From NCBI GenBank assembly GCA_016285335.1, contig JAEEQO010000069.1:1-12873 (forward strand): DNA of 12,873 nt, read 5' to 3'. Below, piece after piece: positions 7,405 through 12,873 of the stretch. Numbering within the stretch: the first letter of the stretch is position 1; every line of letters starts with the position of its first letter. The stretch comes from Victivallales bacterium. Its GTDB lineage: Bacteria; Verrucomicrobiota; Lentisphaeria; Victivallales; UBA1829. Made by a program: the position numbers and the translations under genes. The notes below the pieces were generated by a model. That model saw nothing but the letters and a program-made list of their open reading frames with translations, did not search any database and was not told where the DNA came from.

Positions 7405-7420
7405 GACTTTTCGAAAAGTC
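7405..7420. repeat. Perfect 16-bp palindrome GACTTTTCGAAAAGTC
   Basis: The two 8-base halves are exact reverse complements with no spacer. Such a site suits a dimeric DNA-binding protein. It sits between dnaA and the box-like array. No binding protein can be named. Confidence 0.6.
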
Positions 7421-7431
7421 AAGCCGATTTC

Positions 7432-7455
7432 CCGAAAAATTCGCACTTTTTTCGG
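7432..7455. repeat. 8-bp inverted repeat with 8-nt loop
   Basis: CCGAAAAA (7432-7439) and TTTTTCGG (7448-7455) are exact complements around TTCGCACT. It lies 11 bases after the 16-bp palindrome. Could be a hairpin, an operator or an easily melted AT segment. Confidence 0.5.
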
Positions 7456-7494
7456 AAGCCTGACAACCCTGCGAAAATCAACGACATACAAGCA

Positions 7495-7526
7495 CTCTTG
7501 ACAAGTTGTTGACAAGTTGTTGACAA
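7495..7526 (-). repeat. Tandem 11-bp-phased DnaA-box-like array
   Basis: On the minus strand the units are TTGTCAACAA (7526-7517), TTGTCAACAA (7515-7506) and the degenerate TTGTCAAGAG (7504-7495), each separated by one base, so the pitch is exactly 11 bp, about one helical turn. TTGTCAACA differs from TTATCCACA only at positions 3 and 6. A further TTGTCA occurs at 7466-7461. The phasing would place bound DnaA molecules on one face of the helix. Reading the plus strand, each unit contains TTGACA, so it could also be mistaken for promoter -35 elements. Confidence 0.55.
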
Positions 7527-7776
7527 TCGCCGCGGCGTCCTGCGTCAAAAACACAGTGCGGACGTCCGTCGTGCCGCCGCTTTCCGGCGCCATCTCCTGC
7601 CGGGCCGCGGCGAAACGTCACAGGGGGACCCGTGAATTCGGGGCGATGCGGGAAGAAAGGCGTTCGGGAGGCGGAAAACGCGAAGAACGCTATCTTTAAT
7701 TTGCACCATTTTTCCGATTTAGCAAGTCGAAAACGAAGGATTTTTCGGACTTTTCCCGTATCCTGTTGATTTCATG

Positions 7777-7806
7777 TTGAAAAAAAATATTTCGGGTGCA
7801 TATTAT
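7777..7806 (+). promoter_or_regulatory. Candidate promoter of the nagA-like operon
   Basis: TTGAAA (7777-7782), 18 nt, TATTAT (7801-7806), in an AT-rich stretch. Transcription would start near 7813, about 26 nt before the ATG at 7839. GCATATTAT occurs twice, at 7798-7806 (over the -10) and at 7830-7838 (immediately before the start codon), so the second copy lies in the leader. Consensus match only. Confidence 0.45.
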
Positions 7807-7838
7807 GGTATCACTTTTTTTTACACGGAGCATATTAT

Positions 7839-9008
7839 ATGGAGAAAAAGCGTCGCATCCTGTTCCTTCTGGACCACTGCCTCACGCCGTTCGAGCGGAT
7901 CGAAAGCTGCGGCATCCTGTGCGAGAAGGACACCATCATCGCCATCGGAGGCGAGACGGCATTTTCGCTGGATGAACCCGGGCTCGAGGTCGTGAAGCTC
8001 CCGGACGCCTACGGACTGCCCGGTTTCATCGACACGCACATCCACGGGCTCGGGGCGAACGTCATGCCCGAGTTCAGCAGAGATCGCGACCCGGTGCAGG
8101 AAATGAGCCGGATCCTGGCGCGGCATGGCGTGACCACGTTCTTCCCCACGATCGTGTCCCTGCCGAGGGAGACCATGATCGCGCAGGTCGACGCCATCTG
8201 CGGTTCCATCCAGCGCGGCTACAAGTACGCCGAACCTCAGGCCATGCACCTCGAAGGCCCGTTCATCAACCCTCAGAAACGAGGCGACCAGATCGCGTCG
8301 AACATTTCGCCCGTCGACCTCGGGTTCGCACGCGAGCTTTTCGAGGCGGGACACGGCCGCATCAAGGTCATGACGTTCGCGCCCGAAATGCCGAACGCGG
8401 TCAAGCTGGTCGAGCTCATGCTCGAACACGGCGTGATCCCCTCCATGGGGCACAGCCTGGCGACCGAGGACGAGACGCTTCGGGCGATCGACGCCGGGGC
8501 GCACCGCTGCACCTACATCTTCAACGCCATGCCGTCCATCTACCACAGGTCGTCCTCCCTCACCGCCATCGCGCTCACCGACGACCGCGTGACCATCGAG
8601 ATCATCGTTGACGGCCTGCATCTGCATCCGACCATCGTGAACATGATCGTCCGCTGCAAGCCCGCCGACAAGATCGTAGTCATCAGCAACGCGGTCGTGC
8701 TGGAGCACAGTCGCGAATCCAGTGCCCAGCCCGAGGTCATCCGCAACGTCGACGGCATCATCTCCGGCTCCACCATGACGCTCGAAAACTCCTGGCTCCA
8801 CCTCCTCAGCTACGGCAACATGTCCAAATCCCTCGCCGCCGCCTGCATCTCCACCAACCCCGCCAAGGACCTCGGCCTCATCACACGCGGCGAGCTCCGT
8901 CCCGGCAAGCGCGCCGACATCACCATCCTCGACAAGAATACGAACCGCGTCCGCATGACCGTCTCCCGCGGCAACATCATCTACGACTCCGAAAATCCCG
9001 ACATCTGA
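7839..9008 (+). CDS. NagA-family amidohydrolase (N-acetylglucosamine-6-phosphate deacetylase homologue) with altered active site
   Basis: A 389-residue TIM-barrel amidohydrolase. Family landmarks: PGFIDTHIHG (61-70, HxH at 67/69), MHLEGPFINP (136-145, Glu139 as metal ligand), GHS with His205 (second ligand), FNAMPS (228-233), DGLHLH (258-263, substrate His261), GELRPGKRAD near the end. NagA converts GlcNAc-6-phosphate to glucosamine-6-phosphate plus acetate. Three normally conserved positions differ: the His of THLFNAM is Tyr226, the catalytic Asp of VTDAM is Asn284 (in VVISNAV), and the His of KGAH is Gln151. The loop after Asn284 also looks shorter. Nucleotides confirm TAC and AAC codons. 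Deacetylase activity is therefore doubtful; a changed reaction or a non-catalytic sugar-sensing role is possible. ATG at 7839 follows GGAG by 8 nt. It heads a plus-strand operon with methyltransferases, mutY and waaG. Confidence 0.88.
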   Translation: MEKKRRILFLLDHCLTPFERIESCGILCEKDTIIAIGGETAFSLDEPGLEVVKLPDAYGLPGFIDTHIHGLGANVMPEFSRDRDPVQEMSRILARHGVTTFFPTIVSLPRETMIAQVDAICGSIQRGYKYAEPQAMHLEGPFINPQKRGDQIASNISPVDLGFARELFEAGHGRIKVMTFAPEMPNAVKLVELMLEHGVIPSMGHSLATEDETLRAIDAGAHRCTYIFNAMPSIYHRSSSLTAIALTDDRVTIEIIVDGLHLHPTIVNMIVRCKPADKIVVISNAVVLEHSRESSAQPEVIRNVDGIISGSTMTLENSWLHLLSYGNMSKSLAAACISTNPAKDLGLITRGELRPGKRADITILDKNTNRVRMTVSRGNIIYDSENPDI

Positions 9009-9022
9009 GCTCATCCCCCCTC

Positions 9023-9898
9023 ATGAACAGCAAAAGCATCCATCCTTATCTCCTCCTCGACACCGGATCCTGCCGCAAACTCGAACAGGTCGGCCAGTTC
9101 CGCATCATCCGTCCCGCGCTCAACGCCTTCTGGCGGCCCACGCTCCCCGAAAAAGAGTGGAACGCCGCCGACGCGGTGTTCGAACGCCAGAGCACGGGCG
9201 GCGGCGTGTGGACCTGGAAACGCGGCATGCGGCAGCCGGACGAAGGAAAATGGATCGTCCGCTGGGGCGAGGTCAACTTCCTCGTGAAGCCGACCCACTT
9301 CGGCCACCTCGGGTTTTTCGCGGAACAGATCGGGAACTGGGCGTGGCTGAGGGAATCCGCCGCGCTCCTGCCGCCGGGCTCCGACACGCTCAATCTCTTT
9401 GCGTATTCCGGCGGCGCCACGTTCGCCATGGCGCAGGGCGGCGCGAACGCGTGCCATCTGGACGCCTCGCGCGGGATCATCGACTGGGCGAACAAGAACC
9501 AGGCGCTGAACCACGATCTGAAGGGAAACATCCGCTGGATCTGCGACGACGCCATGAAGTTCGTGGCGCGCGAACAGCGCCGCGGGCACAAATACCGCGG
9601 CATCGTGCTCGATCCGCCGTCGTTCGGACGCGGCGCACAGGGCCAGGTCTGGAAGATCGAGTCCGACATCGCCGACCTGCTGGCGTCTGTCCGCGCCATC
9701 CTCGACACCTCGGGCCGTTTCTTCATCCTCCTCACGTGCCATTCGCCGGGGTTCTCCGCGTTTTCGCTCGGACGCATGGTGAAACAGGCGTTCCCGGACT
9801 TCGCCGCGCAGGTCGAATCCGGCGAAATGCTGATCCCGGAGACGTCCGCGCCGGACCGCGCGCTCCCCGCCGGACTTTTCGCACGTCTCCGCAACTGA
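9023..9898 (+). CDS. Class I SAM-dependent methyltransferase, COG1092/RlmI-related, without PUA domain
   Basis: A 291-residue protein with a Rossmann methyltransferase core. SAM-binding motif I is NLFAYSGGATF (124-134), the acidic residue ending strand 2 is Asp147 in HLDAS, and the catalytic-loop motif is DPPSFGRG (197-204) followed by VWKIESDI. A late Cys239 in TCHSPGFS sits where RlmI-type enzymes keep a conserved segment. The first 90 residues lack the PUA domain seen in the next gene. It resembles a bacterial group often annotated simply as SAM-dependent methyltransferase, related to 23S rRNA methyltransferases; the substrate is unknown, probably RNA. The gene starts 14 nt after the nagA-like stop, and this spacer (GCTCATCCCCCCTC) holds no Shine-Dalgarno, so translation may depend on coupling. 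It ends 15 nt before the RlmI-like gene. Confidence 0.86.
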   Translation: MNSKSIHPYLLLDTGSCRKLEQVGQFRIIRPALNAFWRPTLPEKEWNAADAVFERQSTGGGVWTWKRGMRQPDEGKWIVRWGEVNFLVKPTHFGHLGFFAEQIGNWAWLRESAALLPPGSDTLNLFAYSGGATFAMAQGGANACHLDASRGIIDWANKNQALNHDLKGNIRWICDDAMKFVAREQRRGHKYRGIVLDPPSFGRGAQGQVWKIESDIADLLASVRAILDTSGRFFILLTCHSPGFSAFSLGRMVKQAFPDFAAQVESGEMLIPETSAPDRALPAGLFARLRN

Positions 9899-9913
9899 TC
9901 CTTTTCCCGCACT

Positions 9914-11167
9914 ATGCTCATCCGTCCTCCAGAATCCCTCCCGCGCCGGACCGCTCCGCGCCGTATCGCCGTCCGCGTGAAGCAGAAGGCCGTGCCCGCG
10001 ATCCGCTCGGGGCATCCGTGGCTGTTCGAGGACTCCGTGAAGAAAGCGCCGCCCGATGCCGCGCCCGGCGACGTGGCAGTGCTGTACGACCCGGACGGAA
10101 AGAAGATCCTCGCCGCCGGGCTGTGGGACCCGCATTCCCCGCTTCGCGTGCGCATCCTGCAAAAGGACCCCGCACGCCCTCCGGTCGGGTCCGCGCTTTT
10201 CAACGAGCTTACGGCGACGGCCGCCGCGCTTCGTGTCGGCGTCGCCTCGGACCAGACCACGGCGTACCGGCTGGCGAACGGCGAAAGCGACGGCTTCCCC
10301 GGGCTGGTCGCCGACCGCTATGGCGACACGCTCGTCGTGAAGCTCTACAGCGAGGCGTTCGCGCCGTGGGCGGGCGACATCGCGGACGCGTTTCTTTCTG
10401 CGAATCCCGGCCTCGTTCACTGTGTTGTCCGGCTTTCCCGCGCGCTGGAGGACAGCCCGTCCGTACGCCGTTTCTTCCCGGAACCCGCGGTCGTCTTCAC
10501 GGCGAATCCCGATAAGTTCGCGAATCCCGTTCAGTTCGTGGAAAACGGCCTGACGTTCGAGGCGGACGTGATCCGGGGGCAGAAGACCGGGTTCTTCCTC
10601 GACCAGCGCGACAACCGCGCACGCGTCGGCACGATGTCCGCCGGCCGCGACGTGCTGAACGTCTTTTCATTTTCGGGCGGGTTCTCGCTGTATGCGGCCC
10701 GGGGCGGCGCCGCGAGCGTGTGCAGCGTGGATGCGGACAAACACGCCATCGCCGCCTGCGACCGCCATTTCGAGCTCAATGCAACGCATCCGAACGTAAA
10801 AAAATGCAGGCACGAGGGCATCGTGGGCGATGCGTTCGAGGTCATGCAGTCGATGGCGCGCGAGAAACGCCGGTTCGGGCTCGTGATCGTGGACCCGCCG
10901 TCGTTCGCGAAATCCGCCGCCGAACACGACCGCGCGCTGCATTCCTATGCCCGCCTTGCCGCGCTCGCCGATTCCCTGCTGAAACCCGGCGGCACGCTCG
11001 TCTTCGCGTCATGTTCCAGCCGCGTCTCCGCCGACGATCTCTTCCCGGTCGTGCTCGCCCACACGCACGTTCGCGAGCTCGCCCGCACCGGACACGCCGC
11101 CGACCATCCCGCGCTGTTCCCGGAGTCGCACTACCTGAAATGCCTTTACGCGGAGAAACTGCCATGA
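9914..11167 (+). CDS. rlmI: RlmI-like 23S rRNA (cytosine-C5) methyltransferase with PUA domain
   Basis: A 417-residue protein close in size to E. coli RlmI (396). An N-terminal PUA-like RNA-binding domain (about 18-85, HPWLFEDSV at 34-42) is followed by ANGESDGFPGLVADRYGD (121-138), the family signature GQKTGFFLDQRDNR (222-235), SAM motif I NVFSFSGGFSLYA (249-261), Asp273, DPPSFAKS (327-334) and SCSSRV with Cys367 near the end, matching the conserved Cys segment of this family. Known members place m5C at position 1962 of 23S rRNA; the exact base here is inferred. ATG at 9914 is preceded by TCCTTTTCCCGCACT with no Shine-Dalgarno, the second such start in a row. The stop overlaps the mutY start by 4 nt (ATGA), a sign of translational coupling. 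Confidence 0.88.
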   Translation: MLIRPPESLPRRTAPRRIAVRVKQKAVPAIRSGHPWLFEDSVKKAPPDAAPGDVAVLYDPDGKKILAAGLWDPHSPLRVRILQKDPARPPVGSALFNELTATAAALRVGVASDQTTAYRLANGESDGFPGLVADRYGDTLVVKLYSEAFAPWAGDIADAFLSANPGLVHCVVRLSRALEDSPSVRRFFPEPAVVFTANPDKFANPVQFVENGLTFEADVIRGQKTGFFLDQRDNRARVGTMSAGRDVLNVFSFSGGFSLYAARGGAASVCSVDADKHAIAACDRHFELNATHPNVKKCRHEGIVGDAFEVMQSMAREKRRFGLVIVDPPSFAKSAAEHDRALHSYARLAALADSLLKPGGTLVFASCSSRVSADDLFPVVLAHTHVRELARTGHAADHPALFPESHYLKCLYAEKLP

Positions 11168-12234
11168 GCGAACACTTTCCCGCCAAACTTTTTGCCCGTC
11201 TGCCCGGCCTGCTCGTGCCGTGGTTCCTGCGCGAAAAACGCGACCTGGAATGGCGCAACGATCCGACGCCGTACCGCGTTTGGATCTCCGAGATCATGCT
11301 CCAGCAGACGCGCGTCGAGGCCGTGAAGCCGTACTACGACCGGTTCCTTGCCGAACTCCCGGACGTCGCCGCGCTCGCCGCTGTCGACGAAACGCGGTTG
11401 CTCAAGCTCTGGGAGGGGCTCGGCTATTACCGGCGCGTTCGCAATCTCCAGGCAGCCGCGAAGAAGATCGTGCGGGACTACGGCGGCGTCTTCCCCGACA
11501 CATACGACGATGTGCGCGGGCTGCCCGGCATCGGCGACTATACCGCCGGGGCGATCCTTTCCATCGCGTTCGGGAAACCGTTCCCCGCGGTCGACGGCAA
11601 TGTCCTGCGCGTCGCGACGCGTGTCGCCGCCAGCCGCGAAGACATCGATTCGCCGAAACTCCGCAAGGAGCTGACCGCCGCACTCGCCGCGGTCTACCCC
11701 GCCGGACAGTGCAGCGAGTTCACGCAGAGCCTGATGGAGCTCGGCGCGACGGTCTGTCTGCCGAACGGCGCTCCGCTCTGCACGGTGTGTCCGCTGGCGG
11801 GCATCTGCCTGGCCTCGCAGCGCGGCCTCACGGACGAGATCCCCGTCCGCAAGGCGAAGGCCGCCCGGCCCGTGAAACAGTTCGCGGTGGTCGTCCTGCG
11901 GGATGCGGCGGGCCGTTTTGCCGTGCGCCGGAGGCCGGAAACGGGCCTCCTGGCGGGGCTTTATGAATTTCCCAATCTTGAGGGCGTCCACAGCGAAACC
12001 GCGCTCAAAACGGCGTTCCGTGCCGATAAGATCAAGAAAGCCGGGACCGCGAAACATATCTTCACGCATGTGGAATGGGTGATGACGCTTTACCTCGCCG
12101 AAACCTCGAATCCGCCGGACGGCTTCGAATGGGTGCCGCGCTCCGCGCTCCAGAACGAGACCGCCATCCCGAGCGCGTTCAGGGCCGCGCTCAAGCTCGC
12201 CCTCGACGCCGATCCTTTCCCCGGAGGCACATAA
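11164..12234 (+). CDS. mutY: A/G-specific adenine DNA glycosylase MutY
   Basis: A 356-residue enzyme that removes adenine mispaired with 8-oxoguanine. Visible: catalytic Glu43 in ISEIMLQQTRVE, LWEGLGYYRRVRNL (82-95), helix-hairpin-helix GLPGIGDYTAGAI (119-131), catalytic Asp144 in AVDGNVLRV, and the [4Fe-4S] cysteines C198, C206, C209, C215 (C-x7-C-x2-C-x5-C; E. coli has x6 in the first gap). The C-terminal NUDIX-like 8-oxoG recognition domain (about 237-350) shows GLLAGLYEFPNLEG and FTHVEW. The frame is open far upstream, but ATG at 11164 gives the normal N-terminus, has GGAG 8 nt upstream, and overlaps the RlmI-like stop by 4 nt. It needs Fe-S loading, for which the Mrp across the origin region is a candidate carrier (inference). 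Confidence 0.96.
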   Translation: MSEHFPAKLFARLPGLLVPWFLREKRDLEWRNDPTPYRVWISEIMLQQTRVEAVKPYYDRFLAELPDVAALAAVDETRLLKLWEGLGYYRRVRNLQAAAKKIVRDYGGVFPDTYDDVRGLPGIGDYTAGAILSIAFGKPFPAVDGNVLRVATRVAASREDIDSPKLRKELTAALAAVYPAGQCSEFTQSLMELGATVCLPNGAPLCTVCPLAGICLASQRGLTDEIPVRKAKAARPVKQFAVVVLRDAAGRFAVRRRPETGLLAGLYEFPNLEGVHSETALKTAFRADKIKKAGTAKHIFTHVEWVMTLYLAETSNPPDGFEWVPRSALQNETAIPSAFRAALKLALDADPFPGGT

Positions 12235-12235
12235 T

Positions 12236-12873
12236 ATGAAATTCCTGCTCGCCATCTACAAATACGATCCCTTCGGCGGACTTCAGCGCGACACGATGCG
12301 CCTGATCCGGGAGCTCGCCGGACGCGGCCACGAGGTCGTCGTGTTCACGACCGCCTGGGACGCTCCCCCGCCGCCCGAGGGGACGAAGATCGAGCTCGTC
12401 CCCGCCTCGAAATTCGGTTCGAACCACGCCCGCATGGTGAAGTTCGCCGAGGCGTTCCGGCGGCGGCTGGAACAACACGACTTCGACGTTTCCGTGGCGA
12501 TGAGCCGCATCCCCGGCGCGGACTTCTATTTTGCCGCCGACGTCTGCATGAAAGTTTACTGGTCGAAGCTCCATTCGCCGTTCGCGCTGCGGTTCAATCC
12601 TCGCTATGCGGCTTATCTCCGGCTGGAACAGGCCGTGATCGCGCCGCCGTCGAGGACGCGGATCGCGTGCATTGCGCCCGCTCAGATGCGCGACTATGCC
12701 GCCGCTTACGATACGGAGCCGGACCGGATGTTCCTGCTGCCGCCGGGCATGGACCCCGCGTGCCGCCGTCCGCCGGAACCGGAAGCGGAATCCATTCGGA
12801 CCGCCGTGAGGGGGAAGCTCGGGGCGGTTCCCGGCGACACGGCCGTCCTGCTCGTTTCCAACAGCGTTTACAA
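12236..12873 (+). CDS. waaG: LPS core glucosyltransferase WaaG/RfaG-like, GT4 family (3' end outside window)
   Basis: 212 complete codons are visible before the window ends; full-length WaaG is about 370. The N-terminus follows WaaG closely: YKYDPFGGLQRDTMRL (8-23, glycine-rich acceptor-side loop), RGHEVVVFT (30-38), SNHAR (62-66), MSRIPGADFYFAADVC (89-104) and the linker motif TEPDRMFLLPPGM (160-172). WaaG adds the first glucose to inner-core heptose of lipopolysaccharide at the cytoplasmic face of the inner membrane, so this supports a Gram-negative outer membrane with a heptose-containing core. GGAGG lies 8 nt before the ATG, and the mutY stop ends one base before it. It is last of the visible plus-strand operon; further envelope genes may follow. 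The missing half carries the nucleotide-sugar site. Confidence 0.9.
   Translation, partial: MKFLLAIYKYDPFGGLQRDTMRLIRELAGRGHEVVVFTTAWDAPPPPEGTKIELVPASKFGSNHARMVKFAEAFRRRLEQHDFDVSVAMSRIPGADFYFAADVCMKVYWSKLHSPFALRFNPRYAAYLRLEQAVIAPPSRTRIACIAPAQMRDYAAAYDTEPDRMFLLPPGMDPACRRPPEPEAESIRTAVRGKLGAVPGDTAVLLVSNSVY

Larger units (their letters stand above)
7171..7838. other. Divergent intergenic region between dnaA and the nagA-like operon; candidate oriC / control region
   Basis: A 668-base region with no supported gene. From left to right: the dnaA ribosome-binding site; a DnaA-box-like site (7225-7234); a GC-rich part with an inverted repeat GTCCGG-A-CCGGAC (7275-7287); a perfect 16-bp palindrome (7405-7420); an 8-bp inverted repeat (7432-7455); an array of three 11-bp-spaced box-like units (7495-7526); a GC-rich part with palindrome CGGACGTCCG (7559-7568); and an AT-rich stretch (about 7690-7838) holding the promoter of the plus-strand operon. 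Position beside dnaA, repeated box-like sites and AT-rich DNA are standard origin traits. That it is the active origin is inference. Confidence 0.5.

Noticed and set aside
7495..7526. TTGACA units as plus-strand promoter -35 elements
   Set aside because: No matching -10 element follows within 16-19 bases and no gene starts nearby on the plus strand; the GC-rich sequence after them argues against a promoter.
7183..7593. 136-codon minus-strand frame ending just before dnaA
   Set aside because: No recognisable motif; it runs through the palindrome, inverted repeat and box-like array, and has no convincing ribosome-binding site. More likely a chance frame in a GC-rich spacer.
7821..9014. 397-codon minus-strand frame opposite the nagA-like gene
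   Set aside because: Antisense shadow; the plus strand carries clear NagA-family motifs.
10720..11163. 148-codon upstream extension of MutY
   Set aside because: It overlaps the RlmI-like gene in another frame, and MutY's normal N-terminus begins at 11164 with a good Shine-Dalgarno and a 4-nt overlap.
1..12873. CRISPR array, tRNA or rRNA genes, insertion sequences
   Set aside because: No repeat-spacer pattern, no tRNA-like cloverleaf, no rRNA segments and no transposase or flanking terminal repeats were seen.

Overview
The window looks like chromosomal DNA from a GC-rich bacterium of the PVC superphylum, most likely Lentisphaerae (Victivallis-like) or a close Verrucomicrobia/Kiritimatiellota relative. 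Three things support this: a prepilin-like gene trio that resembles the 'Verru_Chthon cassette', prepilin leaders with the bare FTLxE form common in Lentisphaerae, and an LPS-core glycosyltransferase that implies a Gram-negative envelope. This placement is inference from remembered families; no search was run.

Layout. All genes left of about 7170 are on the minus strand and all genes right of 7839 are on the plus strand, diverging from a 668-base intergenic region. In transcription order the minus side carries dnaA (7170-5791), an Mrp/NBP35-type P-loop ATPase (5693-4854), an AT-rich spacer with a terminator-like inverted repeat and a good promoter candidate, a PTS EIIA-type protein (4626-4171), and a tight three-gene set of prepilin-like proteins (3924-3292, 3279-2650, 2632 running off the left edge). 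The last of these is an uninterrupted frame of 877 codons that has no stop inside the window and covers the first 2.6 kb.

The plus side is a compact operon. It holds a NagA-family amidohydrolase with altered active-site positions (7839-9008), two successive COG1092-type SAM methyltransferases (9023-9898; 9914-11167, the second RlmI-like), mutY (11164-12234, overlapping the preceding stop by 4 nt), and a WaaG-type LPS core glucosyltransferase that runs off the right edge.

The divergent spacer (7171-7838) looks like a possible origin and/or dnaA control region. It has three copies of TTGTCAACA (7 of 9 matches to the classical DnaA box), two of them in an 11-bp-phased tandem array with a degenerate third unit, plus a perfect 16-bp palindrome and an 8-bp inverted repeat. 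The DnaA encoded next door has several substitutions at the residues that contact DnaA-box bases in E. coli, so protein and site may have diverged together.

Most notable: (1) the DnaA/box pair; (2) the NagA homologue whose catalytic Asp is Asn and whose third metal-ligand His is Tyr; (3) the prepilin trio, whose order and features mirror the GspI-GspJ-GspK tip of type II secretion but whose third member is very large.
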